From NCBI RefSeq assembly GCF_964340395.1, contig NC_135562.1, positions 13,251,043 through 13,315,042 of the forward strand: a DNA stretch of 64,000 bases, written 5' to 3'. The notes beneath the pieces were generated by a model. That model saw nothing but the letters and a program-made list of their open reading frames with translations, was not told the DNA's origin and did not search any database. This DNA comes from Glandiceps talaboti. Taxonomy: Eukaryota; Hemichordata; Enteropneusta; Spengelidae. Each line of letters begins with the position of its first letter. The stretch's first letter is position 1. This document shows, piece after piece, positions 15,201 through 30,500 of this stretch. A program made the position numbers and the translations under genes.

Positions 15201-18200
15201 AGTGCTATTTTGTGTTAAACGTCCTCAAGAACGATTGGATCTTACCAGTACTTAAAATAATTGATTTTTTACCTTGAACGCTCACAAACATGTCATCAAA
15301 CCTGGAAAAATGGTCAAGGTACTTGTAATATCCTGAATTAAAGGCCATAATAACAATGCCAGCACTTACCTAAAATTTGCATAGTTCAGGGAAAATGGCT
15401 TCTCCTGGTGCCCAACTGATGAATTTTCTAACCAGAAATCCATGATGTGAATAATTGGTCATATCCCATTTTTTCAGATTTCGGCAAGATTTTTGAAAAA
15501 ATGAGCAAGAAAAAGTTAAACAAGGTAATGCTTACAGCTGAACCAGTTTATCTGACAAACTGTATCATAGTGTCAAATCTACCCAAACATGTCTCTGAAG
15601 ACACTGTACAACTATATTTTGAGAGCACCAAGAGGAGTGGTGGAGGTGAAGTCCAAGATGTAGAAATAGACATGGAAAGAAAGGCTGCTTTCGTGTTCTT
15701 CAAAGATTATACAGGTGAGGAAAATAAGTTAAGGAATATAATTTAATTATCGTGTCCTTTATTGTATTGATGTTATAGACTGATACCATAACATTAAATA
15801 GTATACACAGCCAACCTTTTACTGTTCTGTGGAAGTGCAGGGCTGCAGCAGCACTGAATTTTCAGTCCTGCTGCAAGACTGTGACATGATTGTTCTCATG
15901 ACTGAAAATTTTCCATGTGTTATTGAAGCTGGATGAATATTTAGATTAACTTTTTTTGAAACTAAAAAATTATTCAGAAATATTTGAGAGAGTGCTGAAA
16001 TGTTTTATAAATTACCGGTAGATAGTGTGTTGTGGATGTACCATCATTAAATAATCAAGGAAAAGAAAGCAAAGAAATTATTTTTTCTCAAGCAAATATG
16101 CTGTTCAGTTCAGGAAGACTGAATACCAATACTACCTTTGAAAGCAAGCTATCAGCAAACTAAGAATAAGATAGATACAAACTAAAACTATTGGTGTTGC
16201 ATGTGGTAATTATTCAAGTGGGTGATAGCAGTACCATGGGTGTGTGGATATAATTTAATTAAGATAGTCTGAATGCTGAATAAGGTTTATTTTGTGGTCA
16301 CTTTAGACAAAATTGCTATCCGAGACACTATCCTACAGTGAGTGTAAATAAATCAATACCCATTGCACATTTATATGAATATGTTGTAATGTTATAATAA
16401 TTAGTTACTTTGTTAATTAGCCAATAATTGACTTACTGTCATTCTAATTCTTCTTTCATTACATGATATCCTTACAAGTTACATTTCAGAGTCACTTGTA
16501 GGAGTTCGCTTTTACTGGTGGTATTGATATCAGAATGCTGAGATTGCAGATTATGGCATCATTCTCATGTTTACTTACAACCTGTGTGTGATATTTTGAC
16601 TGTTTCTCCCTACTTTTGATAGTGTATAATATTTTATTTACTTGCAGTTGTTGATGCAGTGTTGAAAAGAAAGCATCTTATAAACAAAACTGAAGTAGAG
16701 GTACAGCCTTACATGGAATGTCTTGGTCATGTAGTCAGCAGAGAAGAACCTACAGCCAGAATACCAGATCCTTTCACTTTCAGTGTGATTCCAAATGTTA
16801 TGCATTTCATCGAGTCTAAGCAGAATCTCAAGGGTACACTAGATCAGATAGCCATGACGGCTTATGCTAAGCTCAAATGGCCTTGTGAAGGAAAAGAAGA
16901 TGATACTATTTTGGTTATCCCTAACATTCCACAAGAAATGGAAAACCAGTACCAAGTAGTAAGATATTGGTCTAAAACAGTGAAAGAAGCATTAGACGGT
17001 TATCTTGGAAACTTCATAACTGGAGAAGTACCAGTTGCAGAAGGTATATGGCTACAAGTTATCAGTCAAAAGAGTGGATGGGTGACTGAAGATGTTGATG
17101 TCCTAGAAGATGATTTGTCGTCGCCCTCAGTGATCCAAGTCACTGGGAGAATAGAGAATGTGAATATAGTTCAAGCCAAGCTTCAGAGTTTAATAAAAGA
17201 TATCAAAGATGACATGCAAAAGGCAAAACTAATGATAAAAGAAAGTACACACATGGATAAATTTAAAATCAAACAGCTTTTGATGATTAAATTCTCCAGA
17301 ACTGTAGAGGACAAGTTCAAAGACTTTGATATGAAAATCATACCAAAATCAAGCCAAGTGATTTTCGAAGGACTTCCTCGTGACATCACTGAAGCAAAGT
17401 GTTTAATGTATGAAACCTTAGATCAAGTGCCCATACTAAAGTACAGAGCCTCATCAAAACATATCCATGAATTTTTGAAGACTCCTTCAGTCTGTAGTGC
17501 AATTCATGATATGTTCAAGCAACAGCAAGTCCAGGCGACGTATCTAGTTGAAGAAGAAGAGATTAAGTGTTCTGCTGTCAGCAGTAAAGATGTGCAGAAA
17601 GCTGTAGAAATTATGAGGAGCAACGTTGTCGAAGATAGTCTTCCCATTCAACTGCAATGTGAAGAAGCTATTGGTAAGACAGAATGGAATGACTTGGTGA
17701 CACAATTACAAGAAGAACATACAGTGAGCATAGGACTAGTCCATCAACATGGCAAGCTGTCTGTGCTTGTGACAGGTTTTAAGAGGTCCATATCTACCAT
17801 TATGACAGAAGTTGAAGATTTTATCAAGGTGAACACCATTGTAGAACATTCAATAAAAATGGAAAGTGGTAAAGCAAAGTACATCTTTGACTTTCGAAAG
17901 CATGATGTTGACAATATACAGCAACAAGCTTCACGAATGCCGTTGAAAATTACACATCTTCAAAAGGGACCCTCCGTAATGATGGTTGTGAAAGGGGCAG
18001 AAGATGATGTGAAGGCTGGCCTCCAACAGCTACATAAACTGTCAGAGAGTGTTTTTGGACGACCACATATTGTAGAGAAGCCTGGGATGGCAAAGTTGTT
18101 CCGAGAGGATAAAGGACAAAACTACTTGAGAATGGTAGAGGGCAGCCATAATTGTAGGATTGATGTAAATGATCCATCAGAAATAATCATGACTAGTGAA

Positions 18201-21200
18201 CCTGAAGATGACGATTTTGAAGACGTTGAGCCAACCGCTCCACCAATAACATATGACATTCTATGTTTCCATACGTTAGGGGATGGACGAAGAATTGTTG
18301 TTGGAAAAGGTGACCTGACCAAAATGCATGTTGATGCTATTGTTAATTCTGCCAACCAAACTCTCAATCACTCGACTGGTGGATTGACAACAGCGATTTC
18401 AGATGCAGGTACAGTACTTCAGAAAAATTACCCTTTCAGGAATGCAATACAATATTATGTAACCCAATCCAATCTAATCTAATCTAATCTAATCTACATC
18501 TATTGTGTAATTAAAGTATATTGTTTGACATGTACATACATTTTAACCTGTACACTTTTAACTAAATCACCATTACTAATTACAAGTAACATATTAGTGT
18601 ACACACTGTATCTGAGTATCAGACAGTTTCCATATCATTATCATAATATGTAATACTTTTGAACTCTCGGTCCTATATGGGATATTTTCTGAGAAAGCAT
18701 ACATACATTGTAGATATTATGATATATATTTTTGGCACTAAATTTAGTTTTACGTGTGTCACAGTAATTACAATGTGATATTTTATGAGCAAAACTATAC
18801 AACTTCAGACCTCAATGGGAAAAAGAAAAGATATGTCTTCACTAGAATCCTTTATTCATCCTTTGGGCAGAAATTAAATTGATGGTTATCATTGAAGATG
18901 TTCAAGGAAGATGCAGTATTGATTAAAATGATGCTACTGTGAACCTTCTAGCATCTCCATTATCTTCACTAGAAGCTAAGCTTAGTATAGTGTGCTTCTA
19001 AGATATACCAGGAACAATGTCACTGGAAACATCTAGTTTTAGCCTTTTTCAGGTGTTCCCAATTTCCTGTACATTATTGATTTGATTTTTAGGTGGTCGG
19101 AGTATACAAAAGGAGACAGCAGAGCTAATTAAAAAGAGTGGCGGAAGAATTTTTGAAGGCCAGGCAGTTTACACTGGACCAGGAAATCTTCCTTGCAAGA
19201 TGATCATTCATGCAGTTGCGCCAAGATGGAATAAAAAGTATGGCGATCACAGTGAGGTGTATGGTCAGCCTAGATCCCAAGAAGAAAGACTCCTAGCTGA
19301 TGTTGTCATCAATAGTCTTAAGCTTGCAGAAAGAATGGGACATACTTCCATTGCTTTTCCAGCAATCGGTTCAGGAGCATTTGGCTTTCCACTAGATCTG
19401 TGCGTTAAAACCATTGTGGATGCCATTGATAGATACTGTGGCAATACACGACCTCAGTCAATTATGGAGATTCGATTAGTGGACAACTCTGTTAATACTT
19501 GTAACAAATTCAAAGATGCAATGGTTCAACACTTTGGTGAGAAGAAGGTCACTGTTACAAGAGGGGAAGATAAAGGTGCACTACCACCACAAGGTAATGA
19601 ATAGCATGACAATTAAATTGTACATTGTACCTGTATGGGGAAAAGAGACAAACCTTTTTATTTTAACTACATTTCTGTATACTTAGTGGACTTAGAAAAG
19701 TGAGTTTCATCAACTCTGCATTGTGCTTCCTTTTTAAATAGAGTTGTTTGAAAATCAGCAAATCTGGCTGAGAAAACACCTGTACACTGGAGCAAGGTAT
19801 TATGGGAAATAACAATGTTAGGAGCCTCTTTTTTGTTCTTAGGGTGTCCATACTAAATTTTATGTTTCCCATTGTAACACCTTAAAACTGATGAGTTGGT
19901 CAGTCAGTTAAAAATAACTAGAAAAAATAAGTTTATGGTGATACTTTTAACTCATAATTGTACTTTTAACATTTTCAATGACTTAGTAATGGCAATTAAA
20001 GTCAGAAGGAAACTTTGTTTAATTAAATTTCCTGAATTTCAGTGAAAACAATAATTGTCATTCAGATACATATGTGCCTTTGGGGTTGCGATCTGACACC
20101 CAGTGATGTCTAACTTTGCCGTTGACCTTTTTTCTTTAAATTTCGCCACATTGAAAAAATACAGAGTCAGTCAGGTCAAGAGAAACAAAAAATTAAGTAC
20201 AGCCACCCTCACAGCAGACGTCAGCAATTTGTGGTCATTGTTTTCAAGAGGGGTACACTACCTGTAATAATTCTTTCGTGTTTCATCTGACAATGATGTT
20301 GATTTGTGTTCACGGTGGGATAAAATGTATCAGTTTATGTGCTTGCGTGTTATCGTGTCTGCATTGTGTTTTACGTAATTTGTGAAAAAAAGAGACATAT
20401 AAAAACATCATGTTGCCTAATTCAAACTCTATAGTCACTCTGGTTTGGCAGTATCATTGGTACTAGGACAACTCCCACCCACCCCTCACTAGTTATTTTA
20501 TGTGTTGTTCTCTTCATAGAAGAATGGCACACTGTGTCCACTTCTAGTAGAAGACATAGAAGAGGAGCACATCATATTACTTCTGAAGAAGTGGGAGATC
20601 CTGTAGGTGCAACAGGAGGTGTAACTTTGTCCAGTGATCATCTGGAAATCATTACTCCAGAACAAAAGAAAATAAGGCTAGTAAAGGGAAGCATAGCTCA
20701 TCAAAGGGTATGTTTTTCAATATTTGATTCTGACCAGTACGTATGTGTCAGTTTCAAAATAGTTGACATTTCTTTAGTAATATGTCATAATATTTTAATT
20801 GACTCTACACACGTGTATAATGTATATTACACTTTCTTTATATCTTATAATACAAAGTGTATGTATGTATGTATGTATGTATGTATGTATGTATGTATGT
20901 GTGTGTGTATGTATGTATGTGTATGCATGCATGTACATACATGCGTATGCATGCATGTACATGTATGTGTGTGTGTATGTATGTGTATGTACTGGTATGT
21001 ATGTATGTGTGTGTGTGTATGTATGGATGGATGGATGGATGGATGGATGTATGTATGTATGTGTGTAATTTGTTTGTGTGTGTGTAGATAGATGAATAAT
21101 AGTCACTGGATCTGATATACTCTGAGTGATTTCAGATGTGATGTCAAAAAGCATATGTTTACCATAAATTGTTTAAAATTTCATGTGAAATGAGCAGGTC

Positions 21201-24200
21201 CTATCTCATAAACCAGCTCAATATTTAAATTAAGTAAATACTATTATATGGCTGGTTCAGACTCCTAATTTACTAAAATAGAAAAATTGAATAAGTGAAA
21301 AAATCAATCACCTTTCAGATGATGGTGTAACAGTGCTTGAGCCTTGATCTTGAGGCTGTAGAATTGGGATCTACAGTTTAATCAACACAGGTAATGTGTT
21401 TGTAAAGTAATAACATCCCTTACTCTTAATTTTCTAGGCTAATGTTATTGTCAATACCACCCAGACAACCTTAGATTTGAATACTGGTGGTGTGTCGATG
21501 GCTCTACTCAAAGTGGCAGGTCAACAGCTGCAACAGGAAGTCAATTTACAGAAAACAAGAGTGAGTACCAACGAAGGTGACATTGTTATTACTGGAGGAG
21601 GCGGTTTACAATGTGTTAAGGTTTACCATGTGTTATGTTGCAAGTGGGATGGTGGAAGGAAATCTGAACAGGTAAGATCAGTTAATTCTTAGAATAGTTT
21701 TATTCATTTCCAAGAACAAAATGATAATTCTGTACATGTAGTTACTAGCGCAACAATCTTTTCTTCAGTAAAGATTACAACTGTTTAGCAATATTAATAT
21801 AACACTAGTCTCGGTTACCCAGACTCTCACTGCTGGGGCTCTACTATGTGACCACTAAGATGAGAGTCTATGGGAAAGTACGTTGCCTGTACTGGAAGTC
21901 ACACACTACATTTCTTTGAAGCTATGGAAATGGGCTTACAAGGCCTGTTTGTTGTAATTAAGATGTATCAGTCATTTGTTACATGATAACTTGTTGCGAA
22001 GGTACTTGGATTATTCATCCTGCAATGTTAGACATGAAGTATTCCCCAGCATGCACTGCTCTGGGAAAGAGATCCGGTGTGGGCAAGGTTGGATTATGTT
22101 TCCCCAGACTCTCATCTGGGTGCCCTGGTCTCATAGTAGAGCCCCAAAACAGTGAGAGTCTGGGTAACCGAGACTAACATAACACATGACATTTGAATAA
22201 AATCAGTAATTTTTGTTAGCACTTGAAGATTACCTCATTCGTGATATACAAATTAAGTCTAAAAATGTGAGGTTTGGACAGAACTCTTTTAACTTGAAAA
22301 CTGCTAGACAGACGGGTCTGAAGTTTGGGAGGAATATTCCTAGGGGTATAGAGATAAGGAATTTTTCATGACATAGTGACTCAATTGCTATGTGCAAGTT
22401 GGGTCTAACAATGTGAATCTAGGAAAAATCTTGGGCAGATTGGTCTGTAATTCAGCAGGTATATAACTGTGTTTGGGAAAACTTGAAGTGAAATTGAATT
22501 GAATTATTTCAAAAGAAAGTGAAATATATATAATCTACACAATCTTTAAAAGCAACAGGAAAAACATTTCTGGTGAGGGCCATGGATATACCGGTAGTTA
22601 CCTAGGAACTAATCAAAGTCCATGGACCAGGTATTCGTTAATTTCGCAGTACAACTTACGCATTAACAACAAAAATACATCTTTTGTAATTAATGAGATA
22701 AATATATGTTGTGGCAAAATTAGATAAATATATGGATGCTCTCTGAATCTAGTAACAAAAAAGAAGTACAGTAAGAGTAGATAAAAAACACTTGATGAAT
22801 TAAAATATAAAATTTAATATAAATGATTTATGATACAACACCACTGGTGCTATATTTTGACACTAAAATGCAGTCCTTTTACTCATGAACTTTAGTTAGT
22901 GCATCATGTATTCAACGACAATTTTTTTATTTTACCAATAGCTATTGAGAGGTATCATGAGGAAATGTTTTGACACAGCAGATCAAGGACATGTGACTTC
23001 AATTGTTTTCCCGGCTGTTGGAACTGGAGGACTTGGTTTCCCAAGAAATTTCACGGCAAGAGTTATGTACGAAGAAGCTATGGCTTTCAGTAGAAAGAAC
23101 CCTAGAGGCTCAGTATCTGATATCAGATTTGTAGTGTATGACAAAGATATGCCTACAATTAAGGTGTGTTTCCATATCTTAACTCAATAAGGGACGGTCG
23201 CACAATGTCACACAAGCTCAATATTAAACAAACTTCATTTGTTCAGGGGGTGGGGTTCTGGTGACAATGCGATTGCTGAGCTTCATTTTCGCACTTTTAT
23301 CCAAATTTTGAAACTGTTCACGCTTTCAATGATAACAGCTTCTGTATTGATATTGAGATATTGATAAGTTGATAAAAATTTATTTCTAATGTGAGATATG
23401 GTAAATCGTTTTGGTAGTATATTTTTTAATGTTTAGTGTTTACAATAATGTTTTTATATTACATCGATTTTAGTGATGTGACCGCTACAGTTTCATCATA
23501 GTTTACATCATATATAAATGTTTGATGTTTGATGTCGCACTTGTAAATGTTCCTTTGGGCAGAGGAGGTTTTGACCTAAATGAATGATGCTCATTGTTGA
23601 GCTTGTGACATTGTGCAATCGTCTCAAAAGCTGTAGTTTATTTTTTCACATTCATACTTAGATATCATGTGTAGGAATTTCTCTAGTTGCCATAGTTGCA
23701 GTGTTGGACTAAGACAAATATAGCATATTGTTTGAAATTTATAAGGTTGTGACATCAAATGAGCATGTGAAAGTAATCTAAGAGCTCTATACAACTATAC
23801 AAACAGAATAAGAATTATGTAATGTTATGGTGAAATTGATCATGTTTAGGCAATTATGCATACATTCTCATGGGTATATCTATTGGAATTTCCTTTGTTG
23901 GACATATTGGGTCAAAAATATTGTGAAGTAAATCTAGCCAGATGATATTCAATGAAGAATATTAAGTTAATAGTTTTATTATGGTGTGTTCTCTGTACAC
24001 TTCAGCATAGCTAACTTATATTCATCACATCTTTACAACAATTTTTTTTAAATCTAGGCATTTGAAGATGAAATATCCAAACTGAGTGGAACAAGAATGT
24101 CAAGTACCAAACGTCATAAAAAGATGCAGCCAAATTACTCTGAAAGTCACTCTCATTCTCAACATTATGGAGGAGGAGGAGCAGCAGCAGCAGATTCCTC

Positions 24201-24502
24201 TGCTTCGTACCCCTGTATGTATTATGTGCTTGAATCATAGTTCTGATGATTTCACTTACTAGTATTATGTTTTATCTATTAGATATATTTAGGGGTTATG
24301 AAGGGATCTAGGTTATCTTGCAGGAGATATAATATAGCCAGAAGGTGAATATACCTGAAAAATAGTGATGTATGTAAGGTCATTTTTTGGGGTGTATGTG
24401 AAGATTTTACTTGTGGGGTATGATAACATATACAGCAGGATAAAACTTATCCTTTCTCCTGGTAGTTAATGTTTTACCTACCATAAGGGAAAGACATATG
24501 AT

Positions 24503-24537
<35 letters not shown>

Positions 24538-27500
24538 GCCTCTGTGTGTGTGTGTGTGTGTGTGTGAAAACACATATCTAAAAATTTATTGCAGTATATC
24601 TCTTGATAAAGCTTGCCTCACATCTTCTTTATGCTAATTGTAAGAACTGATTAAGTTTTGGTAAACATCCTGTAAATATGAGGAGTCATTTGTATACTTA
24701 ATGATGTTTAGTCAAATTAAATATCAATAAATATTATAATTATAAATCTTCAGAATTCACACATCACATTCCATATAACTTCGGAGGTACATCAACTATA
24801 ACAAATCACGATGTCTCATAAAGCTTGTTTACTAGCTTATACTATAGATTATTAATTTGCAAAGTTAATGACTTTTGGTAATTAGGCTATATCTTAAGAA
24901 TGCAAGCTTCAAATTCAATATAACGTGGTGCATACAGTGAGAAAGTGCATGTGTCTCATACACTTTTTATTGTATCTTATAATCTTTAATGATTCATTTG
25001 CTTTTGATGATGTATTGGTAATTGGGCAACATTCTAAATTTGCAAAGTTTCAAATTTCCAATATCTTGGTAAAATTAATTGGCCAATTTTAATGGGTACA
25101 TCATGTACCATATGATTATCTATATCTTAAGAATTGTGCATTCTGACAATGTGTGTGGGCACTCTAAAGGCTTTGTCCTAACCCAGGGCATTAAAATTAC
25201 ATCTGGTTCATTATGATCTTGTGCGCAGTTTTAAAAAAATGCAAAAAAGGAAATATTTATTTGTGTGTGTTACAATTCATAATATGCCTATATTACCAGA
25301 GTGTACATGTACAGTATTTTAAATTTCATTGGGTTGTTATCATTGATGTAAAATACTATGACAGAACACCATGACATGTAAATGTAGGTGTGGTATGCTC
25401 AGCGTGTTAGCATGCATGCTGGTCATGTTCTCTGCAGTTGTACTGTCACAGGCATGGTGAGTTAAAATGAAATAGAAAACTGATTACCCACACTGGCAAC
25501 CGACCGACATAGGGTTGTGTTATTGATATATGTTATCCTAAAAGCCAAATATTCTTAAAAATCATATTGTGAGATTACACATTTTGCCAATTTTGTGTAC
25601 AAGGAATAATTCCACACTTGTTTGCATATCATTTGTATACAGGTATACAATAATGTTTTCAATATTGCACTGCAGTTCAAATACACTGGTATGCACAAGT
25701 ACGATTGCAAGACTAAATACTATATTTAATAATTCTTACTACATTTGCATCTGTACTTCCTTTCAAAACTTACTGTAATTCTGATGAAATTGATACAAAG
25801 ACAGTCTATTTACATGTATTTCCATTCACTGAGCTGAATGTGTGTTATGACTGTCACATTAAAAAAAATTGCTTATATTGGAAATTGATAAATTCACTTT
25901 CTTTCTTTCTTTCAAGCTGATGGTGATTCTTTATATACTGATCTGAAGAAGGGTAAATCAAGTTGGCAGATAATGGTTGGTGGTATCAAGGTTCAACTAC
26001 AGCAAGGTGACATCACAGTTGAGACTACAGATGCCATTGTTAACAGTACCAATGAAGAACTCAATCTTAATATGGGTGTGTATTCTTTTATTATACGGTT
26101 CACACCAGAAATTAAAACAAGAAGACCAGATTTAAACTGAATGCCTTCCATAAGGAATTTCATGATTTATGCAAGAAATTTAGCTCTATATCTGTGATTC
26201 GTCAAATCCCAATGAAAGTTAATAGTTGTCAAAAATGTTGTTGAAATGCCCGCCACGCCTCCTATTCTCAGAACAGGAAAGCTTGCCATCCTCGACTTCA
26301 CTCGGCTTTCGTGATTCCCAGGATATGGCATGTGCGTGTTGAACTTCCTTCTGTCCCACCACGAGTTTACAGAAAATTGTCAAGATTTTGTTGAGTGGCG
26401 CCCTCACTGTACACTATTATATAGAGGTCAATGTATAGGTCACCATAATATTGATACATTGTCGCGAAATTTTCTTCGCAGGCTAGGCGAGGCTTGGTCT
26501 ATTTCCCATATTTTGCCCACACACATGATTTGGGTATAAATAATAGATTATTACACTTGATAATTATGTGAATGTATTTATACCCTGAGATACAGAGCTA
26601 GATAAATGATTATGTACAAGCCTTGCAACAAACAGCGGTAGTTTGTTATCGAGAGAAATCGGAAAGAACACGGTAAAAAGGAGACAGTTCGCGGTCAATA
26701 TAATACTTCCTAAACCTCTAATCGAAAATCTAAAATGACATGATTTCTCTTTATTCATCTGCGCATTAGTGTGTGAAATTTGAAAATGATAAGTCCATAT
26801 TTGACGAAATTGAAACGATGATAAATATTTCACCTGTTTGTGAACTCCGCGCTCATTTTAACCTATTTTAAGGCCAAGAAAAAAAATTGTTTTCTTGTGA
26901 GTTTGAATCACTTATTAATAAATACCCTGCCTTGGAGTCTTCTTTTTTCTCGTGTTTGTCCAGCCAATGCAGAGTGTTAATCCAAGGGAAACACAAAGTA
27001 AGGTTGGCATGTTCGAAACCCCTGAAAACAGAGTCTTTCTCAGTGTAGAGCTATGTAGAGGACGAGTATAAAGTTGGCATCAGATTCAGATTCAGGTAGC
27101 ATTATATTGAGCATCAGATAGTCTCAGATCCGAATGCACCTGACGGCAGTGAAGCAGAATCCTTCCCTGTAGTCGCAACGGTATTATTTCAGGTTTGAGT
27201 CAGTCGGGTGTCTTCGGATCTGAGGCCATCTGACGCTCAATATAACTTTCATAAGATAATGCTACCTGAATCTGAATCTGAATCTGACGCCAACTTTATA
27301 CTCGTTCGATCGATTAATTACTCAAATTGGTCATTAATATTCATCAGATTATTATCAAAACCTAATCAGTTCTGGCCATTACCCTATGAAACATATGAAA
27401 ACATATGAAATTTCGTTTGAATTGATGCAGCCGTTTTTCCGGAAATCGTGACACACACACAGACTTTATCGGTATATTATAAAAATGGAATAGAATGATC

Positions 27501-30500
27501 CCAATAGTTACTTCAAGCCATGGTTACACATACAGATGTATGTGTATACTATATACTATATATATTAAAAATATTATTTCCATTCCTTTACAAGCTTTTG
27601 TCTACATTCTTTTACAGTTCATGTACCTACCAAGCAAAAGAAATTTAAAAAAAGAGTTAGTGAAAGAATAATAAACAGTGAGATAACAAAGCATGAGAAG
27701 ATAAGAAAATCAGAAGTGTGCATGATTTAAGAGAAAAAACATACAAACCTACCTGTATACAGAATGTGTTTCCATCAATGATTATGTGATGTTATTCCTA
27801 TATCTCTGTAGGTGGAGTGTCTAAAGCAATTTTACAAAAAGGAGGGAACCGTATTCAGACAGATTGCAAGCGTTATGGTAGGTGCTTTAATGACACAATT
27901 CTTGGTACCTGCAGTAACAACATTTTACCTCATGATAGAGGGTTAAAAAAAAAAGAACAAGAAGGTCAACTTATTCCAACATGCCTACATTGTATGGTAA
28001 TGCCTGCGTAGCACATGGAATGAAAGACACATTGTCAACAAGAAGTTTAATGATTGTTATTGGTATTTTTTTGATGTGCCTAGGAGGTAAAATGATTTAC
28101 TCTGATCTGGATGGGCAGAAGAAGGATTTAGGAAAACTGACTGTTTGGGCCTAAAACCTTAATCTTTTAGATGTGATATGTTTGCCAAGTGAACAAGCAT
28201 GAAAGGAATTAATCATGATGTCATACTGAGGTGCAATTAATTTTAAAAGGTGGATGTTAAGGGTCCAAAACATAATAATTTTCTTGTTTGAATTTGGACC
28301 ATGTATGTTGCAAAAATATCAGTTCCAAATATGCATTGGTGGTGGCATTCAAAGCATGGTAAACTGCACATGGACTAATCCTATAAACAAAATAGGAATT
28401 TCACTCATCCTAAGTTTTTCCATCATTAAATATTCAACGTTCTATTTAATAGCACCGCAGCCATTTGGAAGTGTGGTTGTAACATCATCTGGAAAGCTGA
28501 AATGTCGAAAAATCCTTCATTTGGTTTCCTCCCCGAAAAACATCAAGGATGACATCATGAATATCTTACAAGTTGCTGAACAGAATGGTATTAGAAGCAT
28601 TGCCTTGCCAGCAATTGGAACAGGTATGTTAAACTGTCTTGATTTGATACTTTCTACGTGTGTTGTATTTCTGTAACCATTAAAAAGTGCTTTTCATCAT
28701 CAAAATAATGATACTGTCCTGGTCTTTGGCACATGCATTCTCCAACCCCTTTTTGTGATAGGCAGACAAGACATCATAAAATGCTTCTTGTTGGCATAGG
28801 TTATACTTTCATGTAAATATTCCCTGCAACAGGTTATTCTATTAATTCCATTAATTCTATTAATCCAAGGTCTGACCACTATGACATGATTTAAATGTGA
28901 GTGCAAGTGTATGATTATGTGAAAATTAGAAAGGAGGATGCTGTTGTACATCATAAAGTCATCACAACAAAGTAAAGAGCGTCATGGTATTAGTAAAAAG
29001 TACAACTCAGTGATATTTCCTTTACTAAACTTCTGATGTGTTACTTTCTATAGTTATTCTGATAAATGGCATGTGATATGACGTTTGTGAAATCTGTATG
29101 AGAGGCTGTGGTCTAATTACAGGTAGCTTATAATGCATACTCTTAATCTTCAATACTATAGGTGGACTTGGTGTGAGCTCCAAAGTATTTGCTGCAACAA
29201 CACTTAAAGTCATCGGTGACTTCTTCCAGACGTATAACCCAAAGTCTTTGAACCTTGTCAAAGTTACAATTTTTCAACCTGGCCTGGTCAGTGATTTTCA
29301 ACAAGCGATGGAGAATGTGCTTAGCATGCCAATGAAAAATACAAAAGGAGGTTTAAGCAAGTTTATAGGTGGGTCAAGTTTAATTTATATAAAGTAGTAC
29401 AGTAAAACTACTCAAATTCTGTGTTTCACGTGTGCATATAATTTTCAAGGTAAATTCAAAGGGTAATACACCAATTTCGTATCCACACTAGTACTCGCTG
29501 TCATCTATCTGAAATATTAAATTTCATGAAAATATCAAGTCAATTCATTTACTTGGAATGCTAGTGAGCTCATGCATATAGTTCTGCAGTGATGTTTTTG
29601 ACATTGCGATGTAGTGCAAATATCATGCACACACCAATGCAGTTAATTATTGGTACACAATTATGTAATAATCTTGCTTGTTTTTAATCTACCAGGTGCT
29701 ATGAGTTCTGTGGGAACAGCAATCTCAAGTTATTTTGGAAGCTATACATCTGGGAAAGGAGATGGTAAAACATCAACAGATAAAGTTGTTCTATACATAT
29801 TTGCTGGATCTGTAAGTGACATAGAAGGCGCAATATCAAGAATAGAGAAACTGATTGAAGATGAGTTCATTGATCTTGTGAGTTAAAACTGTTCCTGCTC
29901 TAAGTTGTTATATTCCACTACGATAAATAAACTTGATTCAATGCCAAGTGATCATTTTATAAAGTTGACTTCATTATTTTAATATCGAATGTCCTTTCCC
30001 AGCAGAGGTCAGTAAGAGCTATCAGTATGGAGATTTCTTGATATATTAAAAATTCTTGCCTTTGGAATTAAAGTGGTCATATGGATGAGGATTGGGTATT
30101 TATTTTGGATTTTTAATTTATAAAAAGTTTTTATCATGGCTTCGTACTTGAATAATCAAGGTGAACAACACATGCCAAGCCCTTGTTTGTAACTCGATAC
30201 ATTACAAAAGACTGATAAATGTTTGTTATTGTACGTACAATAACAAACTTTTTACACATTTTTTTAATAGCATTTTACAATGTATCAAGGTACACACACA
30301 GACTTGGTCATTTTGTTGTTTTACATTGATTCTTGAAGTAGGAAGCCATGACAAAATTGTTTTATAAATTTTAAAAATCCAAAATGAATACCCAAGTCTC
30401 ATTTATGTCGCCACTTTAATAAGGATAAAGTATTAGTCCAAAGATTTAGCAAGTATCAAAGCCTAAAGAATAAGAGGTTATATGCGATATGCATTGTTTA

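Noticed and set aside
20534-21091. Long open frames on both strands over the GTAT/GATG repeat
   Set aside because: Only the first part (to 20707) is exon 17; the rest is open because a tetranucleotide repeat lacks stops.
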